Source: JADLHS01 sp020848635 (GTDB lineage: Bacteria > Verrucomicrobiota > Verrucomicrobiia > Limisphaerales > JADLHS01). Taken from it: 64,000 nucleotides of DNA. The translations under genes were made by a program, and so were the position numbers. Every line of letters starts with the position of its first letter. Positions within the stretch are counted from its first letter, which is position 1. Of this stretch, positions 54,274 through 61,916 are shown piece by piece. The stretch is from assembly GCA_037044975.1 (NCBI GenBank), contig JBAOIL010000014.1:1-64000 (forward strand). Reading direction: 5' to 3'. The notes beneath the pieces are model-generated. The model had not been told where the DNA came from. It did not search any database and was given only the letters and a program-made list of their open reading frames with translations.

Positions 54274-54724
54274 ATGCGTGCGACTTCACTCTCGGTTCCG
54301 GAGCGCTCTCTCGTTTGCCTGCGCGTTCTGGTCGCGGAAGCCGGGGGCGCGGTGAATGAGGGTCTCACCACGCTGCTCTCCGATCTGGAAGGCATCACCA
54401 TCTTCGGCTGCGCCCAATCGCCGGCCAAGGTGCTGGCCCTCGTGGAAACGGTCCATCCCGACGTCGTGATTCTCGACCTTCAACTGCCCGGAGCCGTCGG
54501 GTTGCAGATGCTGAAGCGGCTGCACCACCTCCGGCCCGCGCCGGTCGTGGCCATGCTTTCCCCCTACGATTTGCCGCCCCTCCGCGAAGCCTGCCTGGCC
54601 GCCGGAGCGGATTGCTTCCTCCTCACAACGGCGAGCGATTGAACCGTTGCGCGAACTTTTGACCGGCCTGGTGCAAGCCCGCAGTCAGCCCGGCAACCCG
54701 CCGGCCGGAACTCTCAAACTTTGA
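54274..54724 (+). CDS. Receiver-domain protein (one frame break near the 3' end)
   Basis: From the ATG at 54274 the frame gives LRVLVAEAGGAVNEGLTTLL, D in DVVILDLQLPGAVG, and LSPYDLPPLREACLAAGADC. The acidic pocket is atypical (only one Glu after the first strand). A frame change near 54640 restores an expected helix IEPLRELLTGLVQARSQPGN and the stop at 54722-54724. No output domain is seen. The translated part resembles NarL-type receivers without a DNA-binding domain. Confidence 0.6.
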
Positions 54725-54736
54725 CGAACGAAAATA

Positions 54737-55768
54737 ATGATCCCCTACCGAAACCTCCAGCCCGTCACCAAAGCGCTGATCCCCGACCTGACTTTGGCCG
54801 CCAATGCTTCCGCAACCTTACCGGCGACTTCCGTCCCACCCTCGAGCCCGGACGCGGACTGGGTGGTCGTCATCGTTTATGACGACACGCGGGCCGGCCG
54901 GCGGGCGGTGCTGACCCTCGACGCCGTGGTTCACAAGCTGGGCGGAAAAAAGCGGCTGCATCCACGGCTCTGGCGATTCGACCTCCTGGAGGATCCGGAC
55001 TGGCGGGCCGCCGCCACCGCCGAGGCGGACCATGCCGGCCTGCTCATTCTCTCCGCCAGTTGCAAGGGCGCGCTGCCGGCGACAGTGCAACGTTGGGTTC
55101 GCGGTTGGCTCGACCAGCGCCGCGGGAGCGCCGCCGCCCTGGCCGCCCTGCTCGGCCCGGCGGACGACGCGGACGCCTTGGACTCCCCCCGAGTGCAGCG
55201 CCTGCGGAATACGGTGGAAGCCGCCGGACTCAGTTTCTTTGCGCCGGAGCCCGCGCCCCCAAACCAGGTCAAACTGGCATCGCACCCGTTGTCGGTTCCG
55301 TCCCCGCGCCGGATTCTGCTGGTGGAGGATGACGAAGCCATTCGCAAACTCAATGAGCGGGTGCTGGTGGGCGCCGGTTACCGGGTGGACGCGGTCCCGG
55401 GAAGCCAGCCCGGCTGGGACGCCCTGCAAACTCACGCCTATGATCTCCTGATCACCGACAACCAGATGCCGGGAATGTCCGGGCTCGAGCTGGTTCGGCG
55501 GCTGCGTGCCGCGCAAATGGGAGTGCCGGTCATCCTGGCCTCCGGCGGGCTGAACGCGGAAGCATTGGCCGAGAACGAATGGCTGCAGCCGGCCACCCTG
55601 CTGCCCAAGCCGTACCTCGGCGGCGGGTTGTTGACGACCGTGGCCGAAGTTCTGGCCTTGGCCTCCCAGGTTGCCGGTTCCGCTGCCCGCGCCTTGCCGG
55701 AAACCATCGCTGAATCTGAGCACTGGAGCCACCTAAACCATTGGGGCCACTGGGGGCTCAACGATTGA
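54737..55768 (+). CDS. Uncharacterised N-terminal domain plus receiver
   Basis: This is a 343-residue protein. Residues 40-180 form a domain with VVVIVYDDTRAGRRAVLTLD, LWRFDLLEDPDWR, AGLLILSASCKGALPATVQR and a helical end. I cannot name it, but the alternation of strands and acidic turns suggests a flavodoxin- or receiver-like fold. Residues 195-310 are a normal receiver (LLVEDDEAIRKLNERVLVGA, D in LLITDNQMPGMSG, K in LLPKPYLG). The receiver is close to that of the double receiver at 49553. Confidence 0.8.
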   Translation: MIPYRNLQPVTKALIPDLTLAANASATLPATSVPPSSPDADWVVVIVYDDTRAGRRAVLTLDAVVHKLGGKKRLHPRLWRFDLLEDPDWRAAATAEADHAGLLILSASCKGALPATVQRWVRGWLDQRRGSAAALAALLGPADDADALDSPRVQRLRNTVEAAGLSFFAPEPAPPNQVKLASHPLSVPSPRRILLVEDDEAIRKLNERVLVGAGYRVDAVPGSQPGWDALQTHAYDLLITDNQMPGMSGLELVRRLRAAQMGVPVILASGGLNAEALAENEWLQPATLLPKPYLGGGLLTTVAEVLALASQVAGSAARALPETIAESEHWSHLNHWGHWGLND

Positions 55769-55775
55769 AACCCTT

Positions 55776-56489
55776 ATGAAAACCTGCTCCTCCCGCACTT
55801 TGGTTTCGGCCTTGGAAGCTCCCCCGCCCCCCGGCGGCGCGCTCGCCCCGGTCGCGCATGGCTTGAATAACGCCCTCACGGTCATCACCGGCTTCAGTGA
55901 ATTGTTGCTGGGCGTGATGTCCCCTGGCGACCCGCGCCGTCGTTACGTGACGGAAATCCAGCTCGCCGGCCAGCATGCGACGGAACTGACCCATCAGTTG
56001 CTGACGCGCCCCGCGGCGACGGCGACCGCCAGAAAATCCCGCGCCCACCGGGCATTGCGGGACCTGACCCATGCGCCCGCGCATCACGAAACCATTCTGT
56101 TGGTGGAGGACGATCCGGCGGTGCGCGACACCGTGATGCACGAATTGGTGGTGCTGGGCTACACCGTGCTGGAGGCCAGAGACGGCCCGGAGGCGCTGCG
56201 CGTGGTCGCGGCCCAACCTGACCGGCGGATTGACCTGTTGCTGACCGATGTGGTGATGCCGGCCATGGACGGTTGCACCCTCGCCGCCCGGCTGCGGGAA
56301 CGCCAGCCGGGGCTCAAAGTCGTCTTCAGTTCCGGCTACACGCAGGACGTGGCCTTGGGAAAGTCGCCGCACCGCAGCTGCGATGGGTTTCTGGCGAAAC
56401 CGTACCCGGCCGCCGCGTTGGTCCACATCCTCGGCGTCGCGCTCGGCCCGCACTTGCCGCCCGCCCGCCCAACCCGTCTCGCGGCATGA
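55776..56489 (+). CDS. DHp helix pair fused to a receiver, no kinase ATPase domain
   Basis: This 237-residue protein begins with a histidine-kinase dimerisation-type segment (PVAHGLNNALTVITGFSELL, then AGQHATELTHQLLTRPAA). It goes straight into a receiver (ILLVEDDPAVRDTVMHELVV, D in LLLTDVVMPAMDG, S in FSSGYTQDV, K in FLAKPYPAA). The HATPase_c domain that should lie between is absent without any frame break. The residue after His is Gly instead of Asp or Glu. It may act as a phosphotransfer intermediate in the island, but could be a decayed hybrid kinase. Confidence 0.82.
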   Translation: MKTCSSRTLVSALEAPPPPGGALAPVAHGLNNALTVITGFSELLLGVMSPGDPRRRYVTEIQLAGQHATELTHQLLTRPAATATARKSRAHRALRDLTHAPAHHETILLVEDDPAVRDTVMHELVVLGYTVLEARDGPEALRVVAAQPDRRIDLLLTDVVMPAMDGCTLAARLRERQPGLKVVFSSGYTQDVALGKSPHRSCDGFLAKPYPAAALVHILGVALGPHLPPARPTRLAA

Positions 56490-56597
56490 ACGCGCGGCCA
56501 ATCTTGCAGTTGGCCGCCCGCGCAGTCCCGGACGGCTGGCCAACGTCGTCTGCCACGATCACGCGCGGAGAAAATCGGAGCCCCGGACTTCCGGCAT

Positions 56598-56615
56598 GGG
56601 GTAAACACCCCATGG
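56598..56615 (+). promoter_or_regulatory. Palindromic promoter element upstream of the 56654 ORF and kinase
   Basis: It reads GGGGTAAACACCCCATGG. TTAGTG starts 22 nt later and an ATG (56654) is 38 nt downstream. The kinase gene at 56920 follows. Confidence 0.55.
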
Positions 56616-56653
56616 CGCGCGCCCGCACCCATGCGCTTAGTGATCATCCAGCT

Positions 56654-56911
56654 ATGGTCACCAAATTCCCTGTGGTGAAGGCGGGTCGATGCATTACCAA
56701 CCGAGGATGCCGGCCAATTCGCGGCCCGGCAGTGAAGCTTCGGTTCCAACGCGGTCAGACATTTGAACCCGCCGAGACCGGACGGCGGGTCCCGGTGCAC
56801 CCCGGCCGGAACGAAATCGGCGATGCCGATTTTTGTTGCGTTAAATCCCCCGGTTCCCTCCCGCCGTTCCCGGGGCCAATCCATCGCCCGCCGGCCCCTC
56901 GCTCAGCTTAA
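56654..56911 (+). CDS. Small hypothetical ORF after a promoter element
   Basis: An 85-residue frame begins MVTKFPVVKAGRCITNRGCR and is Pro/Arg-rich with several Cys. Support is its position after the palindromic element. The composition is not convincing and it could be leader RNA for the kinase 9 bp downstream. Confidence 0.25.
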   Translation: MVTKFPVVKAGRCITNRGCRPIRGPAVKLRFQRGQTFEPAETGRRVPVHPGRNEIGDADFCCVKSPGSLPPFPGPIHRPPAPRSA

Positions 56912-56919
56912 CCAACATC

Positions 56920-59683
56920 ATGAACTCCGAAGACGCATCCTCTCACATCGGCGGCGGCTTCAGCCCCAATCGAGGCGCGGGCCGGGAACCAGATCGAAAA
57001 ACCGCATCCGACCGGACCCGACCACGACCCGCGGCTGGGACAGGCGGAGACGCGGACCCAGGAAGCCAACACCCGGACCGACCAGGCGAATACCCGGACG
57101 GACGAGGCCAACACGCGAACTGAGGAAGCCAACACGCGGACGAATCAAGCCAATACTCGAACGGAGGAAGCCAGGACGTTAACCGGCCAGGCCGATCTGC
57201 GCGTGGTGCAGGCCCAACTCCGGACGAAGCAGGCCGAGAGTCAGCGAGGCAGGCGCTCCGCACCTCGGAACTGAATTACCGCCGGCTGTTCGAAGCGGCG
57301 CGGGACGGCATCCTGATTCTGGACGCCGACACCGGGCGCATCACGAGATGCGAACTCCTTTCTGATTCGAACTGCTGGGTTTCTCGCACCAGGAGATGGT
57401 CGGCAAGACGGTCGGCGAGTTAAGTCCGTTCCGGGACATCGAATCGAATCAGGTCATGCTGGAGCGATTGCAAACCGAAGGGCATGTCCGCTATGAAAAC
57501 CTGCCGCTGGAAACCCGGGATGGCCGCCAGATTGCCGTGGAGTTTGTCAGTAACGTGTATCCAGGTCGGGCGACAAGCAAGGTGATCCAATGCAACATCC
57601 GCGACATCACCGAAGCGCAAACAAACCGAGGATCTGCTCCATGCCACGTTCAAGGAAATCACCGAATTGAGGGCTGCCCTCGACGAGCACGCGATCGTGG
57701 CCGTCACGGATCCGCAGGGTAAAATCACCGCCGTCAACGACAAGTTCTGCGCGATCTCCCAATACTCCCGCGCGGAACTGCTGGGCCAGGATCATCGCCT
57801 CATCAATTCCGGTTTCCATCCCAAGGCCTTCATCCGCGAACTGTGGAGCACCATTGCCCACGGGAAGGTCTGGAAAGGCGATATCCAGAACCGGGCCAAG
57901 GATGGCACGTTCTACTGGGTGGACACCACCATCGTTCCCTTCCTCAATGAGGATGGCAAACCCCGCCAGTATGTTGCCATCCGGGCCGATATTACCGAGC
58001 GCAAAGCGGCGGAGGCGGCGGTACGGGAAAGCGAGGAACGGTTCCGAACGATGGCCAATTCCATTCCCCAACTGGCATGGATCGCCCGGGCCGACGGATT
58101 CATTTTTTGGTATAACGAGCGCTGGTACCAATACACGGGCAGGACGCCGGAGCAAATGGAGGGCTGGGGCTGGCAGAACGTTCATGATTTGGAAATGCTC
58201 CCGAAAGTCATGGCGAACTGGAAAGGCGCGATTGCCTCCGGGCAGCCGTTCGAGATGGAGTTTCCCCTCCGCGGTGCGGACGGGCAATTCCGCGCCTTTC
58301 TGACGCGGATTCACCCGATGAAGGATTCGGCGGGGCGCGTGGTGCAGTGGTTTGGTACCAACACGGACGTGGAAGTTCTGAAGCAGGCGGAGGAGGCCAT
58401 CCGCTCCAGTGAAGAACGCTTTCGCTTTCTCAATGATCTGACCGAGACGACCCGCACGCTGACTGATCCCGCACAGATCATGGCCGTGATGGCACGGATG
58501 CTGGGTCAGCACCTGCGGGCTTCCCGTTGTGCCTACGCCGATGTGGAGAATGACGGCGAGCGGTTCACCATCCGGCACGATTACACGGACGGCTGTGCGA
58601 GCACCGTGGGCCAATACCAACTTTCTCGCTTTGGGGCGCGGGCGGTCGCCACGCTGTGCAGCGGACAGACCCTGATTATTCGCAACGTGGGGGTGGAGCT
58701 TTTGCCGGGCGAAGGGGCGGACTCGTTCCAGGCCATTGGCATCCAGGCGATCATCACCTGCCCGCTCGTGAAGGCGGGCGGGCTTCGGGCCATGTTGGCG
58801 GTGCATCAAACGACCCCGCGCGATTGGCAGCCGGGCGAGATCGCCATCGTGCAGGATGTAGTCGAACGTTGCTGGGCTACGATCGAGCGTCGGAACGCGG
58901 AGGAGAAAATCCACCGGCTCAATACTGAACTGGAACAGCGGGTGGTCGCCCGCACGGCGCAACTGCAGGCCGCCAACGCGGAACTCGAAACGTTCAGCTA
59001 TTCCGTCTCCCACGATTTGCGCGCGCCCCTGCGCCATGTGCTGGGTTTTGTGGAACTGCTGCAAACCGAAGCCGGGCCCGCCCTGTCCGGGAAAAGCCGC
59101 CAGCATCTGGCCACAATTTCCCAAGCGACCCAGCGCATGGGGACGTTGATTGATGACCTGCTGGCCTTCGCGCGCATCGGCAAATCCGAGCTGTGCAAAA
59201 CCGAGGTCAATCTCGACCAGTTGGTGGCGGAGACGGTGGCCGACTTCGCGGGCGAAACGCAGGGCCGGAACGTCGTCTGGGCCATCCACCTGCTGCCGAC
59301 GGTGTGGGCTGACCGGGCCCTCCTCAAGCTGGCGTTGGTTAATTTGATTTCCAATGCCGTGAAGTTCACCAGCCAGCGCGCCGAGGCGCGCATCGAAATC
59401 ACAGAAATAAAAGCCGCGGCCCCCGCGGCGAACGGCAAGCGCCCGCCCGGGACCGTCATTTGCATCTCGCGACAACGGCGCGGGTTTCGATGCGGATTAT
59501 GCCGACAAACTGTTTGGTGTGTTTCAACGTTTGCACCGGCAGGACGAGTTCGCGGGCACCGGCATCGGCCTGGCGAACGTCCAGCGCATCATTCACCGGC
59601 ATGGCGGCCAGGTCTGGGCCCAAGGCGACGTGGATGCCGGGGCGAGCTTTTTCTTTTCCCTCCCCAAAGCCAAGGCATCCTAG
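56920..59683 (+). CDS. PAS-PAS-GAF sensor histidine kinase with 7-residue repeat coiled coil (several frame breaks)
   Basis: The N-terminus carries seven 7-residue repeats (EANTRTD-type, 57041-57187). PAS domains follow (LFEAARDGILILDADTGRIT; AVTDPQGKITAVNDKFCAIS; PQLAWIARADGFIFWYNERW), then a GAF domain (LRASRCAYADVENDGERFTI). The HisKA phospho-His is in YSVSHDLRAPLRHVLGF, and the ATPase domain has NLISNAVKFTS, DNGAGFD and GTGIGLANV. Frame changes near 56985, 57235, 57345-57370, 57625 and 59468 must be corrected to join it. This phytochrome-like HisKA-HATPase arrangement is typical for kinases paired with Rcp1-type receivers, and one follows directly at 59684. Confidence 0.8.
57041..57187 (+). 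repeat. 21-base tandem repeat (seven units) in the kinase
   Basis: Seven consecutive 21-base units encode QAETRTQ, EANTRTD, QANTRTD, EANTRTE, EANTRTN, QANTRTE and EARTLTG. The DNA of the central five units is similar but not identical. The seven-residue period is that of a coiled coil placing Ala and Thr/Arg at fixed positions. Confidence 0.8.
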
Positions 59684-60178
59684 ATGAACACCAAACACAT
59701 CCTGCTGGCGGAAGATGATCCCCGTGACGTGGAATTAACCCTGGCCGCGTTGGCAGATCATGAACTGGCCCACCAGGTCTGGGTGGTGCACGACGGGGCG
59801 GAGGCGCTGGACTACCTGTACTGCCGGGGCAAATTCCAAACGCGCGCAGGCGGCAATCCCATTGTGGTGTTGCTCGACAACAAGATGCCGAAGGTCAGTG
59901 GGCTGGAAGTGCTGAAGATCATGAAGGCCGACGTGCATTTGAAGACGATCCCCGTGGTGGGCCTGACTTCCTCCCGCGAAACGCCGGATTTGGTGGAGTT
60001 TTACCAACACGGGGTCAACGCCTATGTGGTGAAACCCGTGAGTTTCGCCGAGTTCATGAAAGCGGTCAAACAGCTCGGCGTCTTTTGGGGGACCGTGAAC
60101 GAACCGCCGCCGCCCACGGGCGAAGGCGAAACGACGTCCCCCCGCCCTGAAGCCCTGGCCGCGGAAAGCCCGAGGTAA
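59684..60178 (+). CDS. Rcp1-type single-domain response regulator
   Basis: This 164-residue receiver is of the type that partners phytochrome-like kinases: ILLAEDDPRDVELTLAALAD, D in VVLLDNKMPKVSGLEVLKIM, T in VVGLTSSRET, K in VVKPVSFAEFMKAVKQLGVF. A proline-rich 30-residue tail follows. It begins directly after the kinase stop and 3 bp before the next gene, so the three form an operon. Confidence 0.92.
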   Translation: MNTKHILLAEDDPRDVELTLAALADHELAHQVWVVHDGAEALDYLYCRGKFQTRAGGNPIVVLLDNKMPKVSGLEVLKIMKADVHLKTIPVVGLTSSRETPDLVEFYQHGVNAYVVKPVSFAEFMKAVKQLGVFWGTVNEPPPPTGEGETTSPRPEALAAESPR

Positions 60179-60181
60179 TCC

Positions 60182-61831
60182 ATGAAATTCCCGCTCCACA
60201 TCCTGCACCTGGAAGATGATCCCAACGATGCCGCGCTCATTCAATCCACCCTCGAAACGGCCGGCATCACCTGCGCCATCAGTTGCGTGCAAACCCGCGG
60301 CACTTTTGTGGCCGCACTCGAGCGCGGCGGCATTGGCTTGGTGCTGTCGGATTACTCCCTGCCCGCGTTCGATGGCTTGTCCGCCGTGGAAATCGTGCGC
60401 ACCCGCTGGCCGGACCTGCCGGTCATTCTGGTTTCCGGCACGCTGGGCGAGGAACGGGCCATTGATGCGCTCAAGAGCGGCGCCACGGATTATGTCCTGA
60501 AAAACCATCTCACCCGGCTCGCCCCGGCGGTGCGCCGCGCCCTGCAGGAAGTGGAAGATCGGGCCACCCGCCGCCGGCTGGAGGCCCAGTTTATCGAGGC
60601 GCAAAAAATGGAGGTGATCGGCCAGCTCGCCGGCGGCGTGGCCCATGACTTCAACAACATCCTCGCCGTCATCATGGGCTACAGCGATTTGATGCTGCAG
60701 GATTTTGGGCCCACCGAGCCCCTGCGCAAACCGATCGAGGAGATTCGCCACGCGTCGGAGCGCGCCGCCGGGTTGACCCGGCAATTGCTCGTGTTCAGCC
60801 GCAAACAAACCGTCCAGCCCGTCGTGCTCAATCTGAACGACGTGGTGCAAGACCTCCACAGAATGCTGCGGCGGCTGGTGGACGAGAATATTGCCCTGAC
60901 CTTGGTGCTGGGCAACGACACCGGCCGCATCAAGGCGGATGCCGGCTACATCGGCCAGGTGCTGATGAACCTGGTCGTCAATGCCCGTGATGCCATGCCC
61001 AATGGCGGCAAGCTCTCCATCGCCACCAGCAACGTCACACTCGATGAAACCTACGTGCGCACCCACGCCGGCGCGACGGCCGGTGATTACGTGCTGCTGA
61101 GTGTCAGCGACACGGGCACCGGCTTGACCACGGAAGTTCAGGCCCGGCTGTTCGAGGCGTTTTTTACCACCAAGGCCAAGGGCAAGGGCACCGGCCTGGG
61201 GCTGGCGACCTGCCAGACCATTGTCCAGCAATCCGGCGGTCACATTGGCGTTTACAGCGAGCTGGGCAAAGGCACGACCTTCAAGGTTTATTTTCCCCGC
61301 GTCGAGCAACCGCTGGATGTCGCGGCCTCGGCCGTGCCGACCGGCCCCTTGCCGCGCGGGACGGAAACCCTGCTGGTCGTGGAGGATGAACGCTCCGTGC
61401 GGCATCTGGCACGCGAGGTCCTGGTCGCCCAGGGTTATGAAGTGCTTTCGGCCGCCAACGGCCAGGACGCCCTGCAGGTGGCGCGCGCGCATCGCGGCGC
61501 CCCGATTCGCCTGGTGGTCACCGATGTCATCATGCCGCTGATGGGCGGCAAGGTGATGGCGGAGTGGCTGCAAGCGACCTATCCCGATCTCAAGGTGCTC
61601 TTCACGTCGGGGTACACGGATGACGCCATTGCGCAACACGGCGTGCTGGATCCGGGCGTGGCGTTCCTGCCCAAACCCTATACGCCCGCGTCGCTGGCCC
61701 GCAAAGTCCGCGCCACACTGGATGATGAATCGGACACCGCCTTCCTGCGAAAACAACGCGCGGCGACCCGTCCGGGTGCCGGCGCCGCCGCCACGGTCCC
61801 GTTACCGACCGCCAAGCCACCCACACGATGA
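60182..61831 (+). CDS. REC-HisKA-HATPase-REC hybrid kinase
   Basis: This is a 549-residue protein. It has an N-terminal receiver (LHLEDDPNDAALIQSTLETA, D in LVLSDYSLPAFDG, K in YVLKNHLTR), the DHp phospho-His in GGVAHDFNNILAVIMGYSDL and an ATPase domain (NLVVNARDAMPNGG, DTGTGL, GTGLGLATC). A C-terminal receiver completes it (LLVVEDERSVRHLAREVLVA, D in LVVTDVIMPLMGG, K in FLPKPYTP). It probably takes phosphate from the upstream kinase/Rcp1 pair and relays it. The ORF is intact and separated from its neighbour by 3 bp. Confidence 0.9.
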   Translation: MKFPLHILHLEDDPNDAALIQSTLETAGITCAISCVQTRGTFVAALERGGIGLVLSDYSLPAFDGLSAVEIVRTRWPDLPVILVSGTLGEERAIDALKSGATDYVLKNHLTRLAPAVRRALQEVEDRATRRRLEAQFIEAQKMEVIGQLAGGVAHDFNNILAVIMGYSDLMLQDFGPTEPLRKPIEEIRHASERAAGLTRQLLVFSRKQTVQPVVLNLNDVVQDLHRMLRRLVDENIALTLVLGNDTGRIKADAGYIGQVLMNLVVNARDAMPNGGKLSIATSNVTLDETYVRTHAGATAGDYVLLSVSDTGTGLTTEVQARLFEAFFTTKAKGKGTGLGLATCQTIVQQSGGHIGVYSELGKGTTFKVYFPRVEQPLDVAASAVPTGPLPRGTETLLVVEDERSVRHLAREVLVAQGYEVLSAANGQDALQVARAHRGAPIRLVVTDVIMPLMGGKVMAEWLQATYPDLKVLFTSGYTDDAIAQHGVLDPGVAFLPKPYTPASLARKVRATLDDESDTAFLRKQRAATRPGAGAAATVPLPTAKPPTR

Positions 61832-61916
61832 AGCCTACCCGCCAGCCGCGTTGCTGCGGGCAAGTGGCAACGAATCCGATGGCCGCGAACGGCCGGCGGC
61901 CGGCAAGGCGCGCATC

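Noticed and set aside
57607..61756. Long minus-strand frames opposite the kinase and hybrid kinase genes
   Set aside because: They mirror kinase sequences with intact motifs on the plus strand, and their compositions are biased and motif-free.
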